Shown: positions 44,365 through 52,629 of the stretch, piece by piece | Numbering within the stretch: position 1 is the first letter of the stretch | Layout: each line of letters begins with the position of its first letter | Assembly (NCBI RefSeq): GCF_010092985.1 | Contig: NZ_CP048106.1 | Coordinates: forward strand, 1 to 64,000 | Source of the DNA: Pontibacter pudoricolor | GTDB lineage: Bacteria; Bacteroidota; Bacteroidia; Cytophagales; Hymenobacteraceae | DNA: 64,000 nucleotides | Reading direction: 5' to 3' | The notes under the pieces: generated by a model | Database searches by the model: none | The model's input: only the letters and a program-made list of their open reading frames with translations | Told to the model about the DNA's origin: nothing | Position numbers and translations under genes: made by a program

Positions 44365-44379
44365 TGGCAGACAGTTTGA
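44365..44379 (+). promoter_or_regulatory. Sigma-54-like site before the NtrC-type regulator gene
   Basis: TGGCAG-N5-TTGA (44365-44370 and 44376-44379) has the correct spacing and the same TTGA form as the divergent site. One base differs in each block from consensus. It would make the regulator auto-activated. Confidence 0.45.
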
Positions 44380-44438
44380 TTTTTTGCATAAAAAAGACTT
44401 ACATTAGTATATTCAACAGAGTTCACTACCTTATAACT

Positions 44439-45833
44439 ATGAGTAAAATTGCCTGCCACGTATTAATTGTAGATGATGAAGAAGATATCTTAACGGCCGG
44501 CAGGCTACTGCTGAAACAACATTTTGCATCAGTAAAAACCACTTCCGACCCTTACCAGATACCCGCCATACTTGCCGCATCGCAAATCGGTCTGGTGTTA
44601 CTGGATATGAACTATAGCGCCGGGGCTACCAGCAGCAAAGAGGGGCTGCACTGGCTCAAGCAAATAAAACAACTGGACCCCAAAGTAACCGTTATTCTGA
44701 TGACAGCTTATGGCGACATTGAGCTGGCTGTACGTGCCCTGAAAGAAGGCGCTTCCGATTTTGTACTGAAACCCTGGCGAAACGAAAAACTGGTAGCCAT
44801 CCTTAAGACTGCCTGTCAGCAAATCCTTGACCGAACTATGGTCAGTGCCTCAAAATCAACGGTGTATTCAACTTTCCATTACGGCGGGTTTATTGGCGTA
44901 TCGCCGGCTATGCAGCGGGTGTATCAAACGATTGATAAAGTAGCTGCCACCGATGCCAATGTGCTGATTTTAGGTGAAAATGGAACAGGCAAGGAAGTAG
45001 CGGCGCGGGCATTGTACCAGAAATCAAGGCGCGCAACCAGGGCTTTTGAAAAAGTGGACCTGGGTGCCGTCAGCGAAACATTATTTGAAAGTGAGCTTTT
45101 CGGTCATGCCAAAGGTTCGTTTACAGATGCCAAAGAAGACCGGGTTGGCAGAATGGAAGCAGCGGATGGCGGTACGTTGTTTTTAGACGAGATCGGGAAT
45201 TTATCGCTGGCATTACAGGCGAAGCTTCTGTCTGTGTTACAGAACCGCCAGGTGATAAGGCTCGGCACCAACAAACCACGACCTATTGACATCCGCCTGA
45301 TCTGTGCTACCAACATGCCCTTGTATGAGATGGTAAAACAGGGCACTTTCCGCCAGGATTTGCTGTACCGGATCAATACTGTTGAGATACAACTGCCGCC
45401 CTTGCGCGAGCGAAAAGAAGATATAAAGTTGCTGGCCGAGCATTTTCTGCAATTATACAGCAGGAAATATAACCGCGAAGGCCTGACGATGAATGCCCGG
45501 ACGCTACACCGCCTTGGTGCTTACCACTGGCCCGGCAATATTCGCGAACTGGACCATGCCATGGAGCGTGCCATTATACTTTGCGATGCGAATGAACTAC
45601 AGGAGGAGGACTTTTACTTTGCACCGGGCAACGACAGAACACCAGCCGCAGGTACCATCGAGCCTTTGCGTAGTCCGGCTTTATCGGAGGGCGATTATAC
45701 GTTGGAAGCACTGGAAAAACTGATGGTACAGAAAGTGCTTGTAAAGCATTCCGGTAATATTACGCACGCTGCCAAAGAACTGGGCATAACCCGAACCGCC
45801 CTCTATCGCAGAATTGAGAAACATGGGCTTTAA
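44439..45833 (+). CDS. Sigma-54-dependent response regulator (NtrC family)
   Basis: The 464-aa protein has a receiver domain (acidic pocket VDDEED, phospho-acceptor Asp56 in GLVLLDMNYS, Thr/Ala in LMTAYGD and Lys in VLKPW), a central AAA+ domain (GENGTGKEVAARAL near 180, DGGTLFLDEIGNL near 245) and a C-terminal Fis-type HTH (NITHAAKELGITRTALYRRI). The sigma-54 contact loop GAFTGA reads GSFTDA. I chose the ATG at 44439 (MSKIACHVLIVDDEED) over an upstream non-ATG start. Its kinase gene overlaps by 11 bp. Confidence 0.94.
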   Translation: MSKIACHVLIVDDEEDILTAGRLLLKQHFASVKTTSDPYQIPAILAASQIGLVLLDMNYSAGATSSKEGLHWLKQIKQLDPKVTVILMTAYGDIELAVRALKEGASDFVLKPWRNEKLVAILKTACQQILDRTMVSASKSTVYSTFHYGGFIGVSPAMQRVYQTIDKVAATDANVLILGENGTGKEVAARALYQKSRRATRAFEKVDLGAVSETLFESELFGHAKGSFTDAKEDRVGRMEAADGGTLFLDEIGNLSLALQAKLLSVLQNRQVIRLGTNKPRPIDIRLICATNMPLYEMVKQGTFRQDLLYRINTVEIQLPPLRERKEDIKLLAEHFLQLYSRKYNREGLTMNARTLHRLGAYHWPGNIRELDHAMERAIILCDANELQEEDFYFAPGNDRTPAAGTIEPLRSPALSEGDYTLEALEKLMVQKVLVKHSGNITHAAKELGITRTALYRRIEKHGL

Positions 45834-47184
45834 TAAATTCAGGGCGAAACTGTTGCTGCAGGTTTGCCTGGCTATGCTCAGTATGATAGCCCTTATAGTT
45901 GTGCTGTTCCGCACCGACTGGTATATAACGGCTTTCTGTGTTGGTGTGCTGCTGTGCATGCAACTATACTCCCTGATCCATTTTGTAGAACGCACCAACC
46001 GCGACATCACCGGCTTTCTCGAATCTATCCGCCATTCCGACTTTACACAACGCTTCCCTGAGAAAGCAGGCGACCAGACATATAGCCATCTGTATAAATC
46101 ATTTAATGAGATATCCGACTCTTTCCTGAAAATAAAAGCAGATAAGCAGGCTCATTATTTATACCTGCAGGCTATAGTGGAGCACATCGGTATTGGCATA
46201 CTTTCGTTTGATGCCGACGGAAATGTGCTGTTGCTGAACCATGTGGCCAAAGAACTATTACACCAACCACACTTTACCAACATTAAGAACCTGGACCGTG
46301 TAAGCGAGGAATTGCTGGAAGCACTGCAACGCATAGGTAATAACGAGAAAGCTTTAATTACACTGAAGCTTAACCACGACCAGCTTTTGTTGTCTGTGCA
46401 TGCTACGGTACTGTTATCGCAGGGAAAAAGTATAAAGATCGTGTCGCTGCATAACATTCAGGCTGAGCTGGAGGAGCAGGAAGTACAGACCTGGCAAAAA
46501 ATGATACGCGTTCTGACCCACGAGATCATGAATTCTATGACGCCGGTTATCTCGCTTACATCAACGGTAAACGCTATTTTGGAAGGGGAAATGGAAGCGC
46601 GCCAGGGCGGAGAGCCGTTAAGCGAAGAAGCCCTGGAGGATATACAGGATGGCCTGAGAACAATAGAACGGCGCACAACGGGCATGCTGCATTTTGTAAA
46701 GAACTACCGACGCCTGATGCGCCTGCCATTGCCTGAACTGCATACTATAAGCATAAATAACCTGCTCCGTGATGTGCATACACTCATGAAACCCGATTTT
46801 GAAATGGCGCATGTAGCGCTATTCACTTACCTTGCCCCCTCTGACATCACGCTGGAAGCCGACCCCGAACAACTGGAACAGGTACTCATAAATCTGCTGA
46901 AAAATGCCATGGAAGCCTGCAGGCAAAGTTCTGACCCGAGCGTGGAAGTAGTAGCTTATGCAGACGATACCAACAAATACAAGGTCCGCATAGAAGTGCG
47001 CGACAATGGTTCCGGTATTCCTGACGAGGTGCTGGACAGGTTATTCATTCCTTTTTATACCACTAAAAAACAAGGTTCCGGTATAGGGTTGAGCTTGTCA
47101 AAACAGATTATGCGGCAGCACGGTGGCAGCATCAGGGTTAAAAGCAAAGCCGGCGGACCAACCGTGTTTACGCTGCAGTTGTAG
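45823..47184 (+). CDS. Sensor histidine kinase
   Basis: The 453-aa protein has two N-terminal membrane helices with hardly any periplasmic loop (KLLLQVCLAMLSMIALIVVL and TDWYITAFCVGVLLCMQLYS), a PAS-like region (VEHIGIGILSFDADGNVLLL near 110), the phospho-acceptor His in RVLTHEIMNSMTPVISLTST near 230, N-box NLLKNAMEA near 355, G1 DNGSGIPDE and G2 GSGIGLSLSKQIM. The short loop suggests it senses a membrane or cytoplasmic signal. It overlaps the regulator gene by 11 bp and is surely its partner. Confidence 0.94.
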   Translation: MGFNKFRAKLLLQVCLAMLSMIALIVVLFRTDWYITAFCVGVLLCMQLYSLIHFVERTNRDITGFLESIRHSDFTQRFPEKAGDQTYSHLYKSFNEISDSFLKIKADKQAHYLYLQAIVEHIGIGILSFDADGNVLLLNHVAKELLHQPHFTNIKNLDRVSEELLEALQRIGNNEKALITLKLNHDQLLLSVHATVLLSQGKSIKIVSLHNIQAELEEQEVQTWQKMIRVLTHEIMNSMTPVISLTSTVNAILEGEMEARQGGEPLSEEALEDIQDGLRTIERRTTGMLHFVKNYRRLMRLPLPELHTISINNLLRDVHTLMKPDFEMAHVALFTYLAPSDITLEADPEQLEQVLINLLKNAMEACRQSSDPSVEVVAYADDTNKYKVRIEVRDNGSGIPDEVLDRLFIPFYTTKKQGSGIGLSLSKQIMRQHGGSIRVKSKAGGPTVFTLQL

Positions 47185-47208
47185 GGGAAAATATTAAGCT
47201 AAAGGTTT

Positions 47209-48495
47209 ATGATACAGGTAAATGACTTGAAACTGAAAGATGATGTCTTGCCATTCTTCAATTTTACCAATAACATTTACGCTGAAGAACAACTGCTACA
47301 CCTGCTAACTACTGCTCCGGAAACAGAAGATGAAGTTAGTGACAGAACAGCTGTTTTAAGGGGAATGATCGCGAATTGGGCTGTAATAGAGAACTTTACC
47401 TATCGCAAGCTTGATCTGCTGCAAGTGCACGATTTTATGGTAACTATAGTAGGGACTGACTTAAGCCGAAATAAGATGTATAGCTGGCTGCGCCTGAAAA
47501 TAGCTGAAACAGAACGTCAGCAATTACAGGCCGGATTGGTGCAGTTGATACTCTTATTGAATGGGTTGCAGTTAAAATACCTGAATCGGATGAATAGTGC
47601 AGCTTTTCCGGGTAAATTTAAAACAGAACTGCTACATGCCATTTCATTTCTGAATAAACTCAATCTGAACAATCTAGCTAATGAGGTACAGGAGCATCGT
47701 TTTCAGTTGAGGGATGTAATCAGGTTTGCTGACCAACTGAAAATGATAGATAAACAGCAGGTTATTGCTTTCTGGAAGTTTATCTTCGCTTTTGAAGCTT
47801 ACTGGTCTGTGGCTAAGGCCGTGCAAGAACATGGATTTACATTTCCAGAGTTTAAGGATGATTCGTTTGAAATAACAGATTTTTATAATCCGGTTATTAA
47901 ACAGCCAGTAAAGAATACGCTAGAACTTCGTTCAGCCCAAAATGTATTATTGCTCACCGGGCCAAATATGTCAGGTAAGTCTACTGTGCTCAAATCAATC
48001 GGACTATGCGTGTACCTCACCCGGGTTGGCTTTCCGGTGCCTGCAGCTTTCTGTAGTGTACCCTTTTTTCAGACTGTTGCTGTTGCCATAAACCTAAATG
48101 ATAATCTTAGAGAAGGTTACAGTCATTTTATGGCAGAGATTAATAACTTAAAAGCTATCCTAAACTCAACTCAAAGAGGGAACAAGTGCTTTGCTGTTTT
48201 TGATGAAATATTCAGGGGGACTAACACGGATGATGCTCTGGATATAACCCGGGAAACAATACATGGACTAGCCCAAAAGCAAGGTTCATACTTCCTTATT
48301 TCAACTCATTTGTTGCAATTGGAAGAATACCTGGATGGCAACACAGCAGATAGTATAAAGACATGTTTTATTGAGTGTAAGCTGGATCATACTATTCCTG
48401 AATTCACTTACAGATTAAAGCAGGGCTGGTCTCAACTTAAAATTGGCAGAATGCTTTTTGAAAAGGAAGGTTTAATTGGGCTACTCGCGAAGTAA
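47209..48495 (+). CDS. MutS-like ATPase lacking the mismatch-recognition domain
   Basis: The 428-aa protein has a helical lever/clamp-like N-terminal part and a MutS C-terminal ATPase: LLTGPNMSGKSTVLKSIGLC (Walker A) near residue 250, then NLNDNLREGYSHFMAEINNL, FAVFDEIFRGTNTDDALDIT (Walker B) near 330 and LISTHLLQLEEYL. MutS domains I-II are missing, so it is not the mismatch-repair MutS. Similar short proteins of unknown role occur in Bacteroidota. It starts 24 bp after the kinase gene and may share the transcript. Base composition is more AT-rich than its neighbours. Confidence 0.85.
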   Translation: MIQVNDLKLKDDVLPFFNFTNNIYAEEQLLHLLTTAPETEDEVSDRTAVLRGMIANWAVIENFTYRKLDLLQVHDFMVTIVGTDLSRNKMYSWLRLKIAETERQQLQAGLVQLILLLNGLQLKYLNRMNSAAFPGKFKTELLHAISFLNKLNLNNLANEVQEHRFQLRDVIRFADQLKMIDKQQVIAFWKFIFAFEAYWSVAKAVQEHGFTFPEFKDDSFEITDFYNPVIKQPVKNTLELRSAQNVLLLTGPNMSGKSTVLKSIGLCVYLTRVGFPVPAAFCSVPFFQTVAVAINLNDNLREGYSHFMAEINNLKAILNSTQRGNKCFAVFDEIFRGTNTDDALDITRETIHGLAQKQGSYFLISTHLLQLEEYLDGNTADSIKTCFIECKLDHTIPEFTYRLKQGWSQLKIGRMLFEKEGLIGLLAK

Positions 48496-48527
48496 ACACT
48501 GAACGAACATTCTAATCAATCCTTTCC

Positions 48528-48836
48528 TTACGCCACATATTTCTTAATTACCTGAGCCAATTGGTGGCCAGGCAAGGCACCAGACTGGCGCCATACCGCT
48601 TCACCTTTATGGAAAAGGATGAATGTTGGTACGCCCTGTACACGGTATTGCGATGCAGCAGCCTGGTTATTATCTACGTTCACTTTTATAACTTTCAGTT
48701 TGCCCGAAAACTCTGACGCTACCTGTTGTATAACAGGGTTCATGGTTTTACACGGACCGCACCAATCGGCGTAAAAGTCTACTAAAACCGGCATGCCGGG
48801 GCTGCTGATAAGCTCGTTAAAGGATTTCTTGGCCAT
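48528..48836 (-). CDS. trxA: Thioredoxin
   Basis: The 102-aa protein has the active site WCGPCK in VLVDFYADWCGPCKTMNPVI near residue 27 and the cis-proline loop GVPTFILFHKGE near 70. It fits cytoplasmic thioredoxin in size and sequence: no signal peptide. It reduces protein disulfides and probably supplies electrons to peroxidases such as the GPx gene at 4.1 kb. It converges on the MutS-like gene. Confidence 0.95.
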   Translation of the reverse strand: MAKKSFNELISSPGMPVLVDFYADWCGPCKTMNPVIQQVASEFSGKLKVIKVNVDNNQAAASQYRVQGVPTFILFHKGEAVWRQSGALPGHQLAQVIKKYVA

Positions 48837-48891
48837 AGTCTTTCTGTTATTAAGTGTTATTACTTACGAAGTAATGCTGTAAAAGTATTCC

Positions 48892-50139
48892 CTACCCAAC
48901 TGTTTTAATGTGCCGTACTACCCAGATCGCAATTAGTGTTATCAGGCAGGCCAGCACGCCATCCCAGCCAAAATGTTGTAATTTACCATCAGCCGCTTCC
49001 TGCACTATTAACCCGGAAATAAAGGCTGCAATGCCGGCGCTCAGCTGCTGTACAGATGAGTTGATACTCATAAAACTGCCACGCAATTTGGGCTCCACAC
49101 TGGAGGTGATAAGCGACATGGCCGGAACAAAACGTGCCCCGAAAAAGATGAAGAAAACCGTACTGACTATAAGTGCCACATAATGCTGCACTGGTGGCAG
49201 GTTGGTGATCAGTAATATCGGAACTATGGAAAGGACAGCCGAGATGATAAACACTTTATGCTTGCCATGCTTGTCGGCTAGCCGGCCGGCCCACTGCGAG
49301 GTAAATACTGTGGCAATACCACCAAAAAGGTAAATGTAACTCAGTTCAGTTTCAGAAAATCCAACATTAGCCACCATATATGGACTAATAAAAGGCACCA
49401 CCAGGAATCCCGACATCGTTAGCGTAACCATCAGCGTCATGGCCCATTGCAGATTTCGTTTCTGGAGTATCTCTTTTAAAACCAGGAAAGGATTTTGTTT
49501 AACGGCATTGGTAAGGTGTCCGCGCATTGGGGGCAGTAACTTAAAAGACGCAAGCAGAACCAGAAAGCTTAACCCGGCCAGCAGGTAAAAAGGCGCGTGC
49601 CAGCTGGATATACTTGCTAAATACAGGCCGACTGGCACACCCGCTATAGATGCTACCGAGAAAGCTGCCATTACTTTGCCTGTAGCCACACCGCGTCGGT
49701 GTTCCGGAATTGCATCACCTATTACTGCCAGGATAAGCGCACCCAGCACACCGCCAAAAGCACCGGCCACTACACGTGCCACCAGCAACATTACAAAAGT
49801 AGGAGCAAGCGCACAGGCCAGCGTGCCCAGCGTAAAACCGAGGTATAAGCCCAGCATGGCATGTTTCCTGTCGAAGCGGTCGATGAAAAGGGCGCTCAGG
49901 AAACCGGCAACCGCTGCACTGAATGTATAAGCCGAAACCAGCAAACCAAACTCGCTGGGGGAGATGTTGAATACGCGCATCAGCTGTGGCCCCAGCGGCA
50001 TCATGATCACAAAGTCCATCATGTGGGTAAACTGTATGGCGGCCAGGGTAAAGATCAGCAATCCTTCGCGAATCTCTTTTTTAGGCACAAAATCTCCTGT
50101 TTCCGGTGCGGCAATATCTATAGGCTGATCGTTATTCAT
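48892..50139 (-). CDS. MFS transporter
   Basis: The 415-aa protein has twelve predicted helices, the A-loop-like motif LFIDRFDRKHAMLGLYLGFT near residue 65, and LADKHGKHKVFIISA near 285. The start FTLAAIQFTHMMDFVIMMPL is typical of the arabinose-efflux (AraJ-like) group, whose exported substrates are mostly unproven. I use the ATG at 50139; the longer frame starts at TTG. It is convergent with nothing and ends 55 bp from trxA. Confidence 0.91.
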   Translation of the reverse strand: MNNDQPIDIAAPETGDFVPKKEIREGLLIFTLAAIQFTHMMDFVIMMPLGPQLMRVFNISPSEFGLLVSAYTFSAAVAGFLSALFIDRFDRKHAMLGLYLGFTLGTLACALAPTFVMLLVARVVAGAFGGVLGALILAVIGDAIPEHRRGVATGKVMAAFSVASIAGVPVGLYLASISSWHAPFYLLAGLSFLVLLASFKLLPPMRGHLTNAVKQNPFLVLKEILQKRNLQWAMTLMVTLTMSGFLVVPFISPYMVANVGFSETELSYIYLFGGIATVFTSQWAGRLADKHGKHKVFIISAVLSIVPILLITNLPPVQHYVALIVSTVFFIFFGARFVPAMSLITSSVEPKLRGSFMSINSSVQQLSAGIAAFISGLIVQEAADGKLQHFGWDGVLACLITLIAIWVVRHIKTVG

Positions 50140-50175
50140 TTTCAAAGTTTGAGTATTGTAAGCAAATCAGGGCGG

Positions 50176-50183
50176 CAAATGTA
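50176..50183 (-). promoter_or_regulatory. Likely -7 element of the MFS gene
   Basis: TACATTTG on the minus strand matches TAnnTTTG and would give a leader of about 30 nt. Confidence 0.45.
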
Positions 50184-50278
50184 CAGATTAATCATACGTA
50201 AGGAGTAATAGTTACTGCTATAGTTTCAGGGGAAGTGTAATAAACCTGCTGCTATAGTTTAATGATTAGGTAAAATCA

Positions 50279-50290
50279 GGTAGATCTACC
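50279..50290. promoter_or_regulatory. 12-bp palindrome just before the HNH gene
   Basis: GGTAGATCTACC ends two bases before the ATG at 50293, at the ribosome-binding position. It could be an operator or simply an mRNA hairpin. Confidence 0.35.
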
Positions 50291-50292
50291 GT

Positions 50293-50589
50293 ATGGCTGG
50301 AAAAAAGGAAGAGCACCATTGCGAGTTATGTGGACGGGAAGTACACCAGGTATCGCGGCACCACCTTGTTCCGAGGGAAGAAGGCGGACGTTACGGGGCA
50401 ACCGCTGACCTTTGCCAGCCTTGCCATAGCACCTTACACCTGACCTTTACTAACCGCGAACTGGCCATACTTTACAACTCCATCCCTGCCCTGCAAACTG
50501 CCGAACCGCTCCAGAAATACCTGAAATGGGTAAAAGACAAACGCCTCGAACGCATCTCTAACCGCCGGGGCCGCAACAAGAAAAAGTAA
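50293..50589 (+). CDS. Small HNH endonuclease-domain protein
   Basis: The 98-aa protein has the HNH/zinc-finger pattern: HHCELCGREV (CxxC) near residue 9, SRHHLVPREEGGRYG near 26 (HH-x-P-x-x-x-GG) and ADLCQPCHSTLHLTFTNREL near 42 (CxxCH...H). The tail is strongly basic. Such stand-alone proteins are putative DNA-cutting or DNA-binding proteins of unknown role. It stands just before repeat island 4; I see nothing that links the two functionally. Confidence 0.85.
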   Translation: MAGKKEEHHCELCGREVHQVSRHHLVPREEGGRYGATADLCQPCHSTLHLTFTNRELAILYNSIPALQTAEPLQKYLKWVKDKRLERISNRRGRNKKK

Positions 50590-50604
50590 TTGTATAGTTT
50601 TTTA

Positions 50605-51290
50605 CCCCTTCCCAGCCTTCTCCTTTTATCGAGGGCCCCTACCCCAGAACAGGGGAAGGAGCTTTTGGCCTTTGCTATAGTTGAGGTTATCGTTCTATAG
50701 TTGCTGTTTTAACCCACCCCTGCCCCTCCCGAGAGGGGAATTTTCTGTTGTTGCAATAGTCTAGCTATAGTTCTATAGTTTCTGTTTGTCATCTCCCTGC
50801 CCCCTTTAAAGGGGGACTTTCTGCTACAGTTTTTCAAGCTGTCATTTCGACCAGCGGGAGAAATCTGAGTTTTCTATAGTTGCAGTCCATCCACGGATAG
50901 GACAGGTTTACCTGTCCCTTCGGAACTATAACCACGATAAGGCGATGCAACTATGGCCTTTCAAACTATAGACAAAAGTAGCTATGCGAAAGATCTCAGT
51001 CTTTGGGTTGAGCGCCTTGTAGATTTCCGGTGCCGTGAGGCATTGCGAGGAACGAGCAAAGGAAATGTACACCGCGCGATGCCCGAAGACGGGGCCTCCC
51101 GGCCGTGAGGGCACCAAAGTTGGATTGAAACTATAGGTAAGTAGAGCTCCCAGGGTTAGAGTATATTTGAAAGGGAGGTTTGGTTCGGGTTGTAGAAAAT
51201 CGAACTATAAGCTGAGATAGATTTCTCCTTGCGTCGAAATGACAAAAGAGTAAGTCAACTATAGGACATCTAAGGTTTCTCGACTAACGC
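50605..51290 (+). repeat. Repeat island 4: complete composite unit
   Basis: All modules appear in the same order as islands 1 and 5: A (50610-50662), B (AACCCACCCCTGCCCCTCCC, 50712-50731 and on), C (GTCATCTCCCTGCCCCCTTT, 50788 onward), D (CTGTCATTTCGACCAGCGGG, about 50839), E (GGACAGGTTTACCTGTCC, 50900-50917), F (AACCACGATAAGGCGATGCA, 50930-50949), folded element G (51001-51119), H (GTAAGTAGAGCTCCCAGGGT, about 51137) and I (near 51219-51243). The D-to-I core is about 405 bp. TATAGTT/AACTATAG links the modules. Confidence 0.88.
51001..51119 (+). repeat. Structured repeat element G, copy 3
   Basis: CTTTGG 51001-51006 pairs with CCAAAG 51114-51119; GCGC 51012-51015 with GCGC 51074-51077; GTAGATTTCC 51019-51028 with GGAAATGTAC 51061-51070 (one mismatch); TGCC 51031-51034 with GGCA 51039-51042 over GTGA, a GNRA tetraloop; TTGC 51043-51046 with GCAA 51056-51059 over GAGGAACGA; then CCCG-AAGA-CGGG and CCTC / GAGG hairpins in the 3' part. 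Every helix has a differently spelled but complementary form in at least one other copy or is conserved throughout. Confidence 0.82.
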
Positions 51291-51422
51291 TCGAAATGAC
51301 AGGAGTGAAAACAAAATTTATTTATATAACTGAACAACCAAGATAACTGAACATCGAAGTTAAATGCCAATCAGCATGCCTCTTTTTTGCTTCTGTGGCG
51401 GCAGTTTCAGACCTTTATAGTT

Positions 51423-52484
51423 ATGAGCAAAAAGCAGTTTATCCCCTTCTCGGAGCTGAAAAATAAAAAAGCTATAGTTGTAGATAGTACCCACCCCAAC
51501 GGACTTACACTTTCGCACTGGCGCGGTGCACCCACCCCGGAAGCGTTGCGCGATGATACCAGCGCAGCTATAGTTCTGAATGCCATCCGTAACAACATTC
51601 CCGGCCTTGAACTGCCGTATGTAACCGCCAATCACTTTGACATTGATGGCTTTGTAGGGGTGTGGAGCTTGCTGAATCCGGAGCTTGCCATGGAACATGA
51701 AGAGCTTTTGCGGCAAATGGCCCTGATCGGCGATTTCAGAGAACTGGACCTGAACCACCCGCTGGCTGGCGAAGCACTGAAACTGGTTTGCTGGATAAAC
51801 GCCCGTGAGCGCGAACTATTCTACAAGCCGTTTGCTGCCGACAACATGGAAGAGAAGGAGGCGATACAGTGCGTTAAGAAATTTGAGTATTTTCTGCCAC
51901 GCTTTAAGCAGGTGCTGAAAGATCCTGACTGGGAACGTGGCGCCTGGGAAGATGAAGTAGGAGATGTGCTGCTCGGTTACCGCACCATGTACAGCCCTGC
52001 CACCAAACTTACCCGCCACCCCGAGATCGGGCTTATTATTATAGAAACTCCTGAGCCTGTACATTACTATGCGCTTTTCAGCAGAACGTCTGGGTTTGAT
52101 ATCGTGCTTGCCTGCTACGACAATAACCGCTACGAACTGGAGTACAAGTACACTACCTGGGTAGATATTGCCTCCCGGCCAACTTTGCCACGTTTACCAA
52201 TGGCCCCGCTTGCTGCAAAACTAAATGCACTGGAGCAAAGCAACCGCACCTGGACGTACGATGCCGTAACCGAGACCGGACCGCTGCTGCGCCTGCAGGG
52301 CGATAACCTGAACCGCGAAGAAGCTTACGATAACCCAACCCAGCGCGAGATCTATAGTTCGAGCATAGAGGCAACAGACCTGAAAAATATAGTGGTGCAA
52401 CATTACCGCGAAGCCTACCAGACTATAGCCCCTAACTATAACTGGACCTGGAAAGAAGTAAAGGCGCTGGGCCAGCAGGATTAA
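51423..52484 (+). CDS. Uncharacterised protein, DUF6687-like
   Basis: The 353-aa protein has no signal peptide or membrane helix. It opens FSELKNKKAIVVDSTHPNGL and holds VTANHFDIDGFVGVWSLLNP near residue 70, an H-x-D-x-D-G pattern that recalls metal-binding motifs of DHH-type hydrolases, although the rest of that fold is not evident. I believe this is the DUF6687 family, by memory. Function unknown. The start at 51423 (MSKKQF) is preferred; the upstream codons lie in the leader after repeat island 4. Confidence 0.8.
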   Translation: MSKKQFIPFSELKNKKAIVVDSTHPNGLTLSHWRGAPTPEALRDDTSAAIVLNAIRNNIPGLELPYVTANHFDIDGFVGVWSLLNPELAMEHEELLRQMALIGDFRELDLNHPLAGEALKLVCWINARERELFYKPFAADNMEEKEAIQCVKKFEYFLPRFKQVLKDPDWERGAWEDEVGDVLLGYRTMYSPATKLTRHPEIGLIIIETPEPVHYYALFSRTSGFDIVLACYDNNRYELEYKYTTWVDIASRPTLPRLPMAPLAAKLNALEQSNRTWTYDAVTETGPLLRLQGDNLNREEAYDNPTQREIYSSSIEATDLKNIVVQHYREAYQTIAPNYNWTWKEVKALGQQD

Positions 52485-52629
52485 CTATAAAAGGGTGTTG
52501 GAGTTAAGGGAGCAGATAACAAGGTATGATTGTTATCACTTTCAGGTTTTTTTCGTTTATCAGATTTGGCGGGTTGCTGCAATATTGCAATCTTAGCATA
52601 TCACTGATACACAAGCTGAACCAGAACTC

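Noticed and set aside
47209-48495. Mismatch-repair MutS
   Set aside because: It lacks the mismatch-recognition and connector domains; only the clamp-like region and ATPase are present.
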